64,000 nt of DNA from Jutongia hominis (GCF_014384965.1 NZ_JACRSW010000001.1:248001-312000), one strand, 5' to 3'; counted from the first letter of the stretch, positions 1 through 9,484 are shown. Notes: generated by a model not told the origin, from the sequence alone. Made by a program: numbers and translations.

Positions 1-1844
1 GCTGTTTTATCAATCTTTTTTTGAATTTCATCTAACAAAAGACCGGTATCATAAAAAGCAGATTCCGATAATTCTAAATGTTGCAAAATATCTGCCCGGC
101 TTTGATATTCCTGCTCGATATCTTCTCTTTTTGCAGCCGCTCTTTCTATCTGCTTAAAAAGATCTAACTGTCTGCTGCGCAGATCTTCTAACGCACGGCT
201 TGTATGATAAAATGCTTCTTCAGTCTGGTTCTTTTGTTGCAATACAAGTAAGCGTTTTTGCTTCTTATCCTGCTTTTTTTGTGCAATTTCTTCCTGCATC
301 TGACGAACTGCCTGCTCTGAATATTCTCCTAAGATATTTCGAACCAAAGCTTTATCATATTGCTTTGCAAATTGCTCTTCTGCTGTATCAAAAGACCGGA
401 TCGCTTCGTTGCATTTTGCGATTTCAAGCTGTATGCTTTGTTGTTCTTTCTTGGCTTCCTCTGTCATATGAGTAAGCTCTTTTTCTTTTTCTACATCCGT
501 AGAATATTCCTTTTTCTGCTGTTCTAACTCTGTTTCTTTTTTCTGTGCCAATGCAAGATATTGCGCAGCCAGAATGGCACCCAGACGCTCTCTTTCGGCA
601 TCTTTTTGTGTCCTGTCTTTGTTTGAAAATTCCAAATGACTCGAAAATGTTTTGATATCTTCTCTGGCATCTTTTTGTTCTTTGAACAGCTCATAGGCAT
701 CGGATATTGCTTTTTCTTTTTGTACTTTTCTTTGCTCTGTAAAAAGCTGCTCCTGCTCTTTTTGCAATGCTTCTTTTTGTCTTTCATGATCCAAAAGAAG
801 GTCCTGCTGTCGATAGATATCATATGAGATCTGCTCATACAATACCTGTGTCGAACGTTCTTTCAGAGCATCCATCTGTGAGAAAGTCTGCTTTTCCTGT
901 TCCTGTACTTTCTGACAAAGACAGACTAATTCCCGGTAAAATGCAGTCAGTCTGTCCTCTTTGTCATAACGACTTTTTGTCATCGAAAGATATTCTTTTG
1001 CATCCTGCTGTAAGGCAGATGCCTCTTTTTGAAACGAAGATACATTTTCTAAACGTTCAATCTTTGTCTGGTTTTCACGGTATTGACGAATATATTTCAT
1101 CATCAAAGTCTGAAATTCCCGCACGCGGTTAGTCTCTTTGTTTAATTTATTTTCAATCGCATCTAAGAACCACTTTTCCACCAATCCTTTTTCTTCCTTA
1201 CAATCGGCAAAAAGTTCGGAAAGACCTGATTCTTTGAGATTAATCTTCTTAATGATCCCTTCCCACTCTTTATAATGAATTCCATATTGATGAAGTTGAT
1301 CAAAGTATTGTCTTGCGCGTGCCGGCTGGCTCATATCATAGACAAAAAACTCTGTTGGAAATTCTTTCTTATAATTTTCAAAAAGCTTCTTACATTGCAC
1401 AAAACCTTTTAACGTCATATGATCTTCTTTTTTGTCAATGACCGGGAAATGATACAGATCACGCTCACAATTTTCCCTGTAATAGCTGATAAACTGGATG
1501 ATCTCTAATTTCTCCGGATTTTGTAATTTCGACACATTTTGGTTCTTTCGGACCATCATGCCGGTCAGGACATAGCCTTCTTTTGCATCCAGTTCCCATT
1601 CTACGAGAATGAATGTCGGTTTATTAGTCTGAAAGTAACTTTCAAACGGACGATCTTTTGTATCACGATATCTTTTATGTACAAAAGGAGCTGTCATCAT
1701 CTGTACCAGAACCGTTTTCCCGCCACCATTACGTAAAGATAACAACGTATTTTCTCCATTCATCCGAAATGTCTCATCGGCAATCCGGATCGAATCATTG
1801 TTATAATTCAGATTGATCAGACGAATTGCATTGATCTTACTCAT
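1..1844 (-). CDS. jetC: Wadjet SMC-like ATPase JetC (N-terminal part, cut by window edge)
   Basis: About 614 codons are visible and the frame is still open at base 1, so the C-terminal ATPase half is missing. The protein starts MSKINAIRLINLNYNNDSI and has a Walker A motif, NGGGKTVL, at residues 39-46. From about residue 190 it becomes a long Glu/Lys/Gln-rich coiled coil, the layout of SMC/MukB-like ATPases. The start at 1844 has AGGAGG 8 nt upstream and overlaps the jetB stop by 8 bp, which suggests translational coupling. JetC is known to be the DNA-translocating motor that recognises circular plasmids. The family call rests mainly on the JetA- and JetB-like neighbours upstream. The nuclease gene jetD is expected just beyond the left edge and cannot be checked here. 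Confidence 0.8.
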   Translation of the reverse strand, partial: MSKINAIRLINLNYNNDSIRIADETFRMNGENTLLSLRNGGGKTVLVQMMTAPFVHKRYRDTKDRPFESYFQTNKPTFILVEWELDAKEGYVLTGMMVRKNQNVSKLQNPEKLEIIQFISYYRENCERDLYHFPVIDKKEDHMTLKGFVQCKKLFENYKKEFPTEFFVYDMSQPARARQYFDQLHQYGIHYKEWEGIIKKINLKESGLSELFADCKEEKGLVEKWFLDAIENKLNKETNRVREFQTLMMKYIRQYRENQTKIERLENVSSFQKEASALQQDAKEYLSMTKSRYDKEDRLTAFYRELVCLCQKVQEQEKQTFSQMDALKERSTQVLYEQISYDIYRQQDLLLDHERQKEALQKEQEQLFTEQRKVQKEKAISDAYELFKEQKDAREDIKTFSSHLEFSNKDRTQKDAERERLGAILAAQYLALAQKKETELEQQKKEYSTDVEKEKELTHMTEEAKKEQQSIQLEIAKCNEAIRSFDTAEEQFAKQYDKALVRNILGEYSEQAVRQMQEEIAQKKQDKKQKRLLVLQQKNQTEEAFYHTSRALEDLRSRQLDLFKQIERAAAKREDIEQEYQSRADILQHLELSESAFYDTGLLLDEIQKKIDKT

Positions 1845-2562
1845 TGTCATCCTCCTTCCATACCGCAAGCACTTTTTGTACCCGGTCATAATGGTTCTGG
1901 TTCAAAAGATTCCAGTCCATAAAACGGTCTAACTTTTTCGTTGTCATGATCATTTCATCACGTTCTACATAATGGATCAGTCCCTGCTTTTGTAAAAATT
2001 GCAGAACATGATAAACAAAGCCTTCTTTTGTGGTACGTGCTTTAGAACCATGCTCATCACTTCGTAATGCGCTATAAGCTTCTAACATATTAATGAAAGC
2101 AAGTCCTGTCTTTTCTTCTTCCTCCGGTTCCATATTTTCTCCGGCTTCGACTAAATAATCCGACACAAGATTCAAAAGTTCTCCGACTTTCATATATTCT
2201 CTTGATTTACTGCTGCTTCCCTGACCATCATAAAATTCCGTCAACAGCACTAAGATCACAAATTGAGACAGGTAATAATCTTTGTCTGTTGCATTCGAAC
2301 GACAAAGCTGTGCTTTTAATTCCTGTTTTGTAAATCCTAAATATTCATTTTCTTCTTTAGGGATCAGATAGATCACATCTCCATAACGTTCCACCTGACT
2401 TTCGGCTGCCGTCGCCTGACTTTTTACAAGATTCATCACATGATTATTTTGTGTATAGACACGAAAAAGTTCTTTCTCATTTTCTTCTTTGATCTCATGC
2501 TCTTTTAACAACAGATAAAAGATTTCCTGACTCTGCTGTATCTCTTCCATTTCATATGCCAT
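1837..2562 (-). CDS. jetB: Wadjet protein JetB (DUF6063-like)
   Basis: A 241-residue acidic, mostly helical protein between jetA and jetC. It looks like the DUF6063-type, MukE/kleisin-associated component of Wadjet, with winged-helix-like helices near its C-terminus (YHVLQFLQKQGLIHYVERDE). An upstream TTG at 2586 would add eight residues. I prefer the ATG at 2562 (MAYEMEEIQ), which has AAAGGA about 13 nt upstream, although that spacing is long. The stop overlaps the jetC start by 8 bp. In the family this subunit bridges the kleisin-like JetA and the SMC JetC. Identification comes from size, order and general resemblance rather than a diagnostic motif. Confidence 0.7.
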   Translation of the reverse strand: MAYEMEEIQQSQEIFYLLLKEHEIKEENEKELFRVYTQNNHVMNLVKSQATAAESQVERYGDVIYLIPKEENEYLGFTKQELKAQLCRSNATDKDYYLSQFVILVLLTEFYDGQGSSSKSREYMKVGELLNLVSDYLVEAGENMEPEEEEKTGLAFINMLEAYSALRSDEHGSKARTTKEGFVYHVLQFLQKQGLIHYVERDEMIMTTKKLDRFMDWNLLNQNHYDRVQKVLAVWKEDDNE

Positions 2563-2692
2563 AAAATTTTTGCATTCCTTTCTCAAGTTGTAAACGGTAA
2601 ATCACAAATACAAAGTTTTTTCTCTTTCCATTTTCCGTTCATTCAGGTTGCGATATTGCTTTACACAAAACATTTTTTAATGTCTGTTAAAG

Positions 2693-4288
2693 TTATGCTA
2701 TCGTAATACTTACATTCGAGCAGCGTATCGTAGTAAGAGCATTCTCCCGATCCGGTACATTTTCAAAAGTAACTGTTTCCTGTGGTTCCATTCTTTCGAC
2801 TATAATGTCTGTAGCACTCCAGCCCTGTTCTTTTATAATCTCATAAATCATTTCCTGTAAATGAAATTGCAAAGAATTGTCATCAAAACTTTCCTTTTTC
2901 TCCTGCTGTAGTGCAACAAGGTCGATTTCTTTGTTTCGGATCAGTTCTACCATGATTTCTTTAAAAATACCGACCTCACAAACAATCTTTTTCTGAATAG
3001 CAGCTTCCCGACCGGCAATCTCTTTTAAGGTAATTGTCTTTTTTATATATGCAAGTTCCAGCATCATTTGCAGGCTTTCTTTATACTTTTGCAGACGTTT
3101 TCTTGCTTTTCGTTCTTTCTCGGCTTCAAACTCTTTTGCATCGAATTCGATCAATTCCTGTGTCTCTTCTTCCTTTTCTTTTCGGATCGCTTTTTGCGGT
3201 TCGAGACAGCGGTTTAAGTTATAGATCTTCTTAGGATCCTGCATAAAAAGCGGACGAAGAAAATATTCGAGATTGGTAAGCCTTCCCGGATGCTCGATCA
3301 CTTTGTCAAAAAGTTCTTTGCGCAGAGAAAAACGTTTGATCATAGCCATCTGTGACAACTGTTCTAATTCCCTGGTATATAATTCTTTTAAGTCAAAATG
3401 CATTCCGAGGATCTTTTGGTGTTTTGCCAATGCATCTTGCAAATATCGTTCGATCTTTTGTAGATCGGAAAGCTTTTTGGCATCTTCTTTTCCTAATACT
3501 TTTACATTGATATTTGCCTGTTCTAACTCCAGTGTGCGCTTGCGAACCAGCTTTGCAAATCCTTCAAATTCATCCTGTGTATGTTCGATCGTTTCCAAGT
3601 TTTCTTCCAATAATTTCTGATATTCCGCTACCGAATATTCCAAGGCGTTGCGTCGTATCCTGTTTAATGCTTCCTCGTTCTTTTGAAGGCGGATCTGTAA
3701 CAGATTAAAGATATGTTTGATCTCTTCTAATGCCCGGTCATAAGTAGAACGTTCCAGATGCATCCGAAAGATCATCTCATGCACACTAAGCTTCATATTT
3801 CCTTCCATTTCTAATGTAGAAAGGATTAAGTTATACCCCTGATCGGTCAGCTTATATGAGGTTCTTTTGGTCTGATCTTCCAGATAAACAACTCTGTTTT
3901 CGATATAACTGATATACGTATCGATATACTCTTTTTTCTCAAAATCAAAACACGGAAAATACATTGCCCGGCCTTCATCCGATAAGACAACGTTTACAAT
4001 AAAATCTGCCAATGCATTGCTTTGTTCAAAAGAATACCGCTTTCTGAAAAAATGATTGCATATATCATCCAGATAAGCGGCAATATCATCTATTGTACAG
4101 ATTTCTTCTTCTAACGACTGCTCCATCATATAGAGTAATACAGAAAAAATGATATTAAGCTGCTCTTCCACAGACTCAATATCAAATGTTTTCCATGTTG
4201 TTTTCTGCCAACTGTTTTTCATAAGCATCGCATACATTCCGACGCTGTTCATTCTTTTGGCAAATTGCTGCAAAAAATCATATTCCAT
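2693..4288 (-). CDS. jetA: Wadjet kleisin-like protein JetA (DUF5716-like)
   Basis: A 531-residue, strongly helical, charged protein starting MEYDFLQQFAKRMNSVGMYA. It has an N-terminal helical domain, a long central coiled coil (about residues 175-420) and a small C-terminal domain ending in beta-like sequence. This matches the JetA family (DUF5716), the kleisin/MksF-like subunit of Wadjet. The ATG at 4288 has AGGAG about 13 nt upstream. It lies 24 bp after a glycosyltransferase gene and 130 bp before jetB, all on the same strand, so the three jet genes probably share a transcript. Family membership is inferred from architecture and from the partner genes. Confidence 0.75.
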   Translation of the reverse strand: MEYDFLQQFAKRMNSVGMYAMLMKNSWQKTTWKTFDIESVEEQLNIIFSVLLYMMEQSLEEEICTIDDIAAYLDDICNHFFRKRYSFEQSNALADFIVNVVLSDEGRAMYFPCFDFEKKEYIDTYISYIENRVVYLEDQTKRTSYKLTDQGYNLILSTLEMEGNMKLSVHEMIFRMHLERSTYDRALEEIKHIFNLLQIRLQKNEEALNRIRRNALEYSVAEYQKLLEENLETIEHTQDEFEGFAKLVRKRTLELEQANINVKVLGKEDAKKLSDLQKIERYLQDALAKHQKILGMHFDLKELYTRELEQLSQMAMIKRFSLRKELFDKVIEHPGRLTNLEYFLRPLFMQDPKKIYNLNRCLEPQKAIRKEKEEETQELIEFDAKEFEAEKERKARKRLQKYKESLQMMLELAYIKKTITLKEIAGREAAIQKKIVCEVGIFKEIMVELIRNKEIDLVALQQEKKESFDDNSLQFHLQEMIYEIIKEQGWSATDIIVERMEPQETVTFENVPDRENALTTIRCSNVSITIA

Positions 4289-4312
4289 TTCTCTTTTTCT
4301 TCTCCTGTAGGA

Positions 4313-5290
4313 TCAATACATACCAATAAGAAGGAAAAGCATAAACACTCTATGATCTCCTTTTCTCTGGCGGTATATTTTATGTTTTCTAAGCAGACGG
4401 ATTCGTTTCATAAAATGCTTTCGTGCCTGTACCATTTCTCTGGCCAGCGCCAAATGCTCTGCCACACGAGCCGTTTGTCCTTCTTTTATCATGTCGAAAC
4501 TGTCTGTATCAAAGATACGCAAAAATTCTGTAACCTGACGGCTTGCATTATGCTTTTTCTTCTGAAAAAGACGCAGTCTGTCCCAGAATTCATGCAACAA
4601 ACTGACATTGTTACCCACAGCATTATCTCCATGCTGACGGTATTTGATATGTGGTGTCTCATCATAAACGACACTGCCATAGCAGGTTGCGATCAGATAC
4701 AGCCACCAGTCATGCATAAAGGTATACTCCGGCAATTCTTTTATAGCCATCTGACGCAGTGTCCGATTAAAGACAGCTGTACAGCCGGTTACAATATTTT
4801 CGATCAATGCATTGCCAAACCCTGTACGCATCACAGGCCGCTTGATCTGGGAGTCCAGTTCTTCTAACTTCTCATTGACCGGCATTGGTTTACAGCAATA
4901 CAGATAAGGTCTGCTGTCTTCTTTTTGCTCTAACTTCTGAATGCTGCTGATACCGGAAGATATCTTGTCAGGCATCCAGAAATCATCCTGATCGGCGAAC
5001 GCATAATAAGATGCCGTATCGTCTGCTCTTTGCAACAATTCAAAAAAGCTTTGTATCACACCTTTGTTTTCACCCTGATACCATTCTATCTGTGTAGAAT
5101 ACTTCTTGGCATACTCTTCTAATATCTTTTGCGTTCCGTCTTTTGAACCATCATCACGAACAAGCAATGTGCATTCGATCCCTTTATCTTTGCAATCCTG
5201 CTCTAGGATCGAATCAAGCTGCTCCTTTAAATATCTTTCCCCATTATACGTTGACATTAATATCTGTATCTTATCCAATGCTTTTTCCAT
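4313..5290 (-). CDS. family 2 glycosyltransferase (rhamnosyltransferase-like)
   Basis: 325 residues with a GT-A fold N-terminus: QILMSTYNGERYLKEQLDSI, then VRDDGSKDGTQ, then the metal-binding region FADQDDFWMPDKI. A C-terminal region (HDWWLYLIATCYG, YRQHGDNAVG) is typical of rhamnosyl- or galactosyl-transferases that build cell-surface polysaccharide. No membrane segment is obvious except a hydrophobic tail (MLFLLIGMY). The gene starts 11 bp after the MIF-like gene and ends 24 bp before jetA. The ATG at 5290 has AGAGG directly abutting it, so the exact start is uncertain. Donor and acceptor sugars cannot be read from the sequence. A position in front of a Wadjet operon is odd for this family. 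Confidence 0.85.
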   Translation of the reverse strand: MEKALDKIQILMSTYNGERYLKEQLDSILEQDCKDKGIECTLLVRDDGSKDGTQKILEEYAKKYSTQIEWYQGENKGVIQSFFELLQRADDTASYYAFADQDDFWMPDKISSGISSIQKLEQKEDSRPYLYCCKPMPVNEKLEELDSQIKRPVMRTGFGNALIENIVTGCTAVFNRTLRQMAIKELPEYTFMHDWWLYLIATCYGSVVYDETPHIKYRQHGDNAVGNNVSLLHEFWDRLRLFQKKKHNASRQVTEFLRIFDTDSFDMIKEGQTARVAEHLALAREMVQARKHFMKRIRLLRKHKIYRQRKGDHRVFMLFLLIGMY

Positions 5291-5301
5291 CCTCTGCTTT
5301 A

Positions 5302-5646
5302 TTAAAAGTTATTTCCGTTCCAGCCCCAGTTGGCTACTTCTTCATATTTAACATAAATACGGTCTGCCGGAATTTGTAATTCTTCTTCAAAGATCTTACA
5401 GATCGCACCTGTCATCCGATCATAGACATCTGCACTTGCCGAGCCAAAGATCTTGACTTCTACAAAAGCGGTTTCCTTGTCCCGGTTTCCTTTAAAATAC
5501 AGATCATATCCATCTTCAAAACCGACCATCAGCCAGCTTTCCGATTTGCCGGGAATGATCGCGATTGCTTCTCCTAAACGGCTTTTTACTCTTTCTTTTG
5601 TTTCCGGTGACATCTTTACGGTTACTTTTGAATTAATAAATGGCAT
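5302..5646 (-). CDS. MIF-like / phenylpyruvate tautomerase family protein
   Basis: 114 residues, the normal size of a macrophage migration inhibitory factor homologue. The protein keeps the catalytic N-terminal proline (MPFINSKVTV, Pro2 after Met removal). It also has a central WLMVGFEDGYDLYFKG strand region and the C-terminal NWGWNGNNF, which resembles the C-terminal strand of MIF proteins. AGGAGG lies 8 nt before the ATG. Known relatives are homotrimeric tautomerases of phenylpyruvate or related enols; their physiological substrate in bacteria is unclear. The gene heads a close-packed series (MIF, glycosyltransferase, jetA). No signal peptide is seen, so it is probably cytoplasmic. Confidence 0.88.
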   Translation of the reverse strand: MPFINSKVTVKMSPETKERVKSRLGEAIAIIPGKSESWLMVGFEDGYDLYFKGNRDKETAFVEVKIFGSASADVYDRMTGAICKIFEEELQIPADRIYVKYEEVANWGWNGNNF

Positions 5647-5773
5647 ATTATAGTCCTCCTTTTTCTATATACTCTTGAAATCTTCTCGAAACAAATTCTT
5701 TCGACTGAATTTTCGACAGACTGCTTCCATTTTTGTATATCAAAAATCCTTCTCAAAATTTTTCATTAAAACG

Positions 5774-5799
5774 ATTCTAAAAATATATTTTTTTAGAAT
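5774..5799 (-). terminator. weak AT-rich hairpin after the transglutaminase-like gene
   Basis: ATTCTAAAAA at 5774-5783 pairs with TTTTTAGAAT at 5790-5799. The stem is almost all A-T and sits in the 222-bp space between the transglutaminase-like gene and the MIF gene. It could act as a weak terminator; no other signal stands out in this space. Confidence 0.3.
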
Positions 5800-5868
5800 T
5801 AACATCCTGTTATACTTTTTACATTCTCTGTCTTTTGTATATCCATATTGTGCTATACTTTTTACCTT

Positions 5869-6933
5869 TTAAACTTCTTCATAATGTGGTTGCATTCTTT
5901 CTGCAAGACTGCCATCACCATATGGTAATGTATCCATCACTTCCTCGATCGTATTACTTTCTTCTAAGCATTGCATGGTCTCTTCATGCGGTGCGACAAA
6001 GATTCCGTTGACAAAATATTCGCCTCTCTTTTCATCAGGCAAAAAAGCAAGCTTAGGCTCTCCTTCTGCTTCAAACTGTGCATCAACACCATCTTTGTTG
6101 CCACGGGCATCGACAAAGATCCATTCCATATCCAGATAGATCGCATTGAACGCATGCAAACAATACGCATTCTCTCTTCTTGAAAAATGAAGATATTCAA
6201 AGCAGATTCCACATGGAATTCCTATACTTCGAAGCATTGCTGCCAACAGATTGGCTTTTGCATGACAGATACCTGTTTTTTCTTTTAAGACCTCTGACGC
6301 TTTTACGGTAACAACGTCTGCTCCGATATCAAACGAATGAGAAATCTCATCCCTGACAAATGTAAAAACAGCTTTTGCCGCATCTTTTTGCCATTGCTGA
6401 AAACCGGTCTCTACATGCTCCCAGTATTTCTCGCATTCTTTTTTCGTCTTTGGCATTATATCGGCATGTTCTTTTTCCCATTCTTTACGCAGATTGGCAA
6501 GCTCTTTTTCTGTCATCATGACCATTTGGGCATATTGTTCCTGAAAAAGCGAGATTCCATCCAGATATTCGCTGTAATTCTTTTGTAATGCTTCATCAAT
6601 AGGAGCGATCACTTCTTTTGTCTTTTCTATGATCGCAGGATCTGAATGATCGATATGAATCGTTTCCATCAGATAATTTTTGATCTGATCAGTCTCTGGC
6701 TTCATCTCCTCTAAAAATTCAATCGATGCATTGGATATCTTTCTTCTGATAAAACTACCAATACAAAAGCCTACAAGCAATCCCAAAAAGAGATAGCTGA
6801 TAAATTTACCCAGATTATTAAAATCTGCCCAGAATGCATATAGCATACCGATACTCATACCGATATTCATACCAAGTATCGCATGGCTTCCACTCTTGAT
6901 ACTGTGTACACCGGACACTGTTTGCTGTGGCAT
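5869..6933 (-). CDS. membrane-anchored transglutaminase-like protein
   Basis: 354 residues. Two hydrophobic stretches near residues 18-62 (AILGMNIGMSIGMLYAFWA and ISYLFLGLLVGFCIGSFI) suggest membrane anchoring. A helical charged region (about 65-190) follows, then a transglutaminase-like core with the expected triad: Cys in TGICHAKANLLAAMLRSIGI (near 220), His in CLHAFNAIYL (near 258) and Asp in WIFVDARGNKDG (near 273). The family includes cysteine proteases and peptide-modifying enzymes; the substrate here is unknown. The start is supported by AAAGGGG upstream. It lies 145 bp downstream of thrS on the same strand with no clear terminator between, so it may receive read-through. Confidence 0.8.
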   Translation of the reverse strand: MPQQTVSGVHSIKSGSHAILGMNIGMSIGMLYAFWADFNNLGKFISYLFLGLLVGFCIGSFIRRKISNASIEFLEEMKPETDQIKNYLMETIHIDHSDPAIIEKTKEVIAPIDEALQKNYSEYLDGISLFQEQYAQMVMMTEKELANLRKEWEKEHADIMPKTKKECEKYWEHVETGFQQWQKDAAKAVFTFVRDEISHSFDIGADVVTVKASEVLKEKTGICHAKANLLAAMLRSIGIPCGICFEYLHFSRRENAYCLHAFNAIYLDMEWIFVDARGNKDGVDAQFEAEGEPKLAFLPDEKRGEYFVNGIFVAPHEETMQCLEESNTIEEVMDTLPYGDGSLAERMQPHYEEV

Positions 6934-7078
6934 ACCTTTTCCCCTTTCCGCTTACTTCTTCTATTCTTCTAATTATACTAAATCGGATTTTCCTTTGCAA
7001 TCCAAAGAGAAGAAAAACTGCCACTTTACCGTTTCATGCAAAGCAGCAGTCTTTTAACGTCATCATCACTCGGATGGA

Positions 7079-9079
7079 TTATTTCTTTTTGGTGTTCTCT
7101 TCTTCTGTTACTTCGATCGGACGGATTCTCTTTGTACGGATCTCTTCACAGATATCGTTGATAAATACAGAAAGAGCTTTCTGGCCTTCGTCACCGGCAA
7201 AACGGCTTCTGACAGACACTTTGCCTTCTTCTTCCTCTTTTGCACCTACTACAAGCATATAAGGAAGTTTATCCAGACGTGCCTCACGGATCTTATAGCC
7301 GATCTTTTCAGAACGGTTATCCATTGTTGCATCAATACCGTTTTTCTTTAATTCATCCAATACTTTCTGACCATATTCTGCATATTTTTCAGAAATAGGA
7401 AGGACACGTACCTGTTCGGGACATAACCATGTAGGGAACTTTCCGGCATATTTTTCGATCAGCCATGCAAGGGTACGCTCATAACAGCCGATGGATGTTC
7501 TATGAATGATATAAGGACGTTTCTTATCACCATTCTGGTCAATATAATACATATCAAAACGCTCTGCAAGGAACATATCAAGCTGGATCGTGATCATTGT
7601 ATCTTCTTTACCATATACGTTCTTTGCCTGAATATCGAGCTTAGGACCGTAGAAAGCTGCTTCTCCGGCTTCTTCTGTATATTCCAGACCGATCTCATCT
7701 AAAATCTCACGCATTGCACCTTCGACACGATCCCATTCCTCGGCACCGCCAAGATATTTATCCGGACTTTCAGGATCCCATTTTGACATACGGTATGTTA
7801 CATCTTCTTCTAATCCTAATGTCTCTAAGCAATATTTTGCAAGTTTAACACAGTTTTTAAATTCTTCGTCAATCTGTTCCGGCATACAGATCAGATGACC
7901 TTCTGAAATCGTAAACTGACGAACACGGGTCAGACCATGCATTTCACCGGAATCTTCATTACGGAATAGCGTAGATGTCTCACCCATACGATATGGAAGA
8001 TCACGATATGATTTCTGGCTGGCTTTATATACATAATACTGGAACGGACATGTCATAGGACGAAGAGCAAAGATATCTTTTCCTGATACGCTGTTTCCGT
8101 TTTCATCTTCATCGTCTTCACCAAGAATGAACATACCGTCTTTGTAATGTCCCCAGTGATCTGAGATCTTGTACAGATCTGATTTTGCCATCAAAGGTGT
8201 TTTGGTACGGACATAGCCCCATTCGTTATCCTCTAAATCTTCAATCCAGCGTTGCATTTTCTGAATGATCTTCACACCCTTTGGCATGATCAAAGGAAGT
8301 CCCTGACCAATTACATCCACTGTTGTGAAAAGCTCCATCTCACGGCCGAGTTTGTTATGATCTCTCTTTTTGATCTCTTCTAAATGTTCTAAGTAAGCAT
8401 CCAGATCTGCTTTTTTATTAAATGCAGTACCATAGATTCGGGTCAGCATCTTGTTCTTTTCATCGCCTCTCCAGTATGCACCGGAAGAAGATGTCAGCTT
8501 AAATGCTTTGATCGTCTTAGTTGACATCAGATGTGGTCCCGCACAGAACTCAATAAAATCGCCCTGCTGGTAGAATGTCAATGTGTCAGTATCAGGATGT
8601 TCTTTGATCATTTCTACTTTATATGGTTCATCACGCTTTGTCATTAATTCGATCGCTTCTTCTTTGGATAACTCGAAACGCTCTAATTTATCGCCTTTCT
8701 TGATGATCTTTTTCATCTCTTTTTCGATCGCATCCAAAGCAGCACGATCTAAGCTTTCCATATCAAAATCATAATAGTAACCATTGTCGATCGCAGGTCC
8801 GATCGTAAGCTTTGCATCAGGATATAAATTCTTAACCGCCTGGGCAAGCACATGAGCACAGGTATGGCGATATGCTTTCTTTCCTTCCTCAGAATCAAAT
8901 GTCAAAATATTTAAGGTACAGTCTTTATCAATAATAGTTCGTAAGTCAACTACATTGCCATCTACTTCTGCCACACAGGCAACTCTTGCAAGTCCTTCAC
9001 TAATGTCTTTTGCTATGTCAATCGCTGCCATAGCCTGATCATACTCTTTAAAAGAGCCATCTTTTAACGTAATCTTCAT
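7079..9079 (-). CDS. thrS: threonyl-tRNA synthetase
   Basis: 666 residues from the ATG at 9079 (MKITLKDGSFKEYD), which has GGAGG 8 nt upstream; an alternative start at 9121 lacks this site. Domains run in the usual order: an N-terminal TGS domain (about 1-62), the editing domain with HTCAHVLAQAVKNLYPDAKL, and the class II catalytic core with RPMTCPFQYYVYK, RFRNED-type FRNEDSGEMHGLTRVRQF and GPKLDIQAK. The anticodon-binding domain (VRVLPISEKYAEYGQKVLDE) is at the C-terminus. It charges tRNA-Thr in the cytoplasm and is controlled by the T-box leader at 9198-9461. Confidence 0.97.
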   Translation of the reverse strand: MKITLKDGSFKEYDQAMAAIDIAKDISEGLARVACVAEVDGNVVDLRTIIDKDCTLNILTFDSEEGKKAYRHTCAHVLAQAVKNLYPDAKLTIGPAIDNGYYYDFDMESLDRAALDAIEKEMKKIIKKGDKLERFELSKEEAIELMTKRDEPYKVEMIKEHPDTDTLTFYQQGDFIEFCAGPHLMSTKTIKAFKLTSSSGAYWRGDEKNKMLTRIYGTAFNKKADLDAYLEHLEEIKKRDHNKLGREMELFTTVDVIGQGLPLIMPKGVKIIQKMQRWIEDLEDNEWGYVRTKTPLMAKSDLYKISDHWGHYKDGMFILGEDDEDENGNSVSGKDIFALRPMTCPFQYYVYKASQKSYRDLPYRMGETSTLFRNEDSGEMHGLTRVRQFTISEGHLICMPEQIDEEFKNCVKLAKYCLETLGLEEDVTYRMSKWDPESPDKYLGGAEEWDRVEGAMREILDEIGLEYTEEAGEAAFYGPKLDIQAKNVYGKEDTMITIQLDMFLAERFDMYYIDQNGDKKRPYIIHRTSIGCYERTLAWLIEKYAGKFPTWLCPEQVRVLPISEKYAEYGQKVLDELKKNGIDATMDNRSEKIGYKIREARLDKLPYMLVVGAKEEEEGKVSVRSRFAGDEGQKALSVFINDICEEIRTKRIRPIEVTEEENTKKK

Positions 9080-9160
9080 CTTTTTTTCCTCCATTTCTGT
9101 TAAGACAAAATGTAACGTCAATATTTTACGTTTTCAGAATTGCTATAACAATTCCTACTG

Positions 9161-9203
9161 ATGCACCACCACTATACGAGCATTTTCCCATTCCATGAAA
9201 AAA
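9161..9203 (-). repeat. terminator-associated repeat, copy 1
   Basis: Read on the minus strand, the T-run of the T-box terminator leads straight into a block containing ATGGGAAAATGCTCGTATAG and then GTGGTGGTGCA. Very similar blocks lie at 25717-25757, 53007-53046 and 57627-57667, each directly after a hairpin. In this copy the block opens a 21-codon frame (9126-9191) beginning MGKCSYSGGA just before thrS; whether it is translated is unknown. Confidence 0.5.
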
Positions 9204-9461
9204 GTCCCTTCTGACAAAACTTGCCAGAAGGGACGAATACTCTTCGCGGTTCCACCCTTATTCGATGAAAACAGCTTTTTTCTGCATCATCGCAACTTCA
9301 CAGACGATAACGGTGTCTTCCGGGCTGGATTGGAGCCACTCCGAGGTAGTCTTCAATTATTTTGTGCTAAGATGCTCACAGCAAGCCATGTTCTGACTGC
9401 ATCTCTCTCTAAAGCCACGCATATAATCTACTCTTCTCATCAACGCATTGTAGTTATCTTA
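9198..9461 (-). promoter_or_regulatory. T-box riboswitch leader of thrS
   Basis: On the minus strand the T-box antiterminator core AAGGGTGGAACCGCG is at 9245-9259. It is followed by the terminator hairpin at 9204-9234 (GTCCCTTCTGG pairing with CAGAAGGGAC) and a run of six T. Upstream lie Stem I features: GAAGAGTA near 9433, TTTAGAGAGA, and the specifier region GAAGACTACCTCGGAG. That region offers ACT or ACC, both threonine codons. Uncharged tRNA-Thr would stabilise the antiterminator and let transcription enter thrS. Confidence 0.93.
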
Positions 9462-9484
9462 TAGCAGATATTTTTCTTTGTCAA
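9456..9484 (-). promoter_or_regulatory. sigma-A promoter of thrS leader
   Basis: TTGACA at 9479-9484 and TAAGAT at 9456-9461 on the minus strand, 17 bp apart, just upstream of the T-box leader. The -35 box overlaps the first copy of the 23-bp duplication at 9482-9527. Confidence 0.75.

Noticed and set aside
9195..9464. Plus-strand frame across the thrS leader
   Set aside because: It covers the T-box and terminator, whose structure explains the sequence fully.
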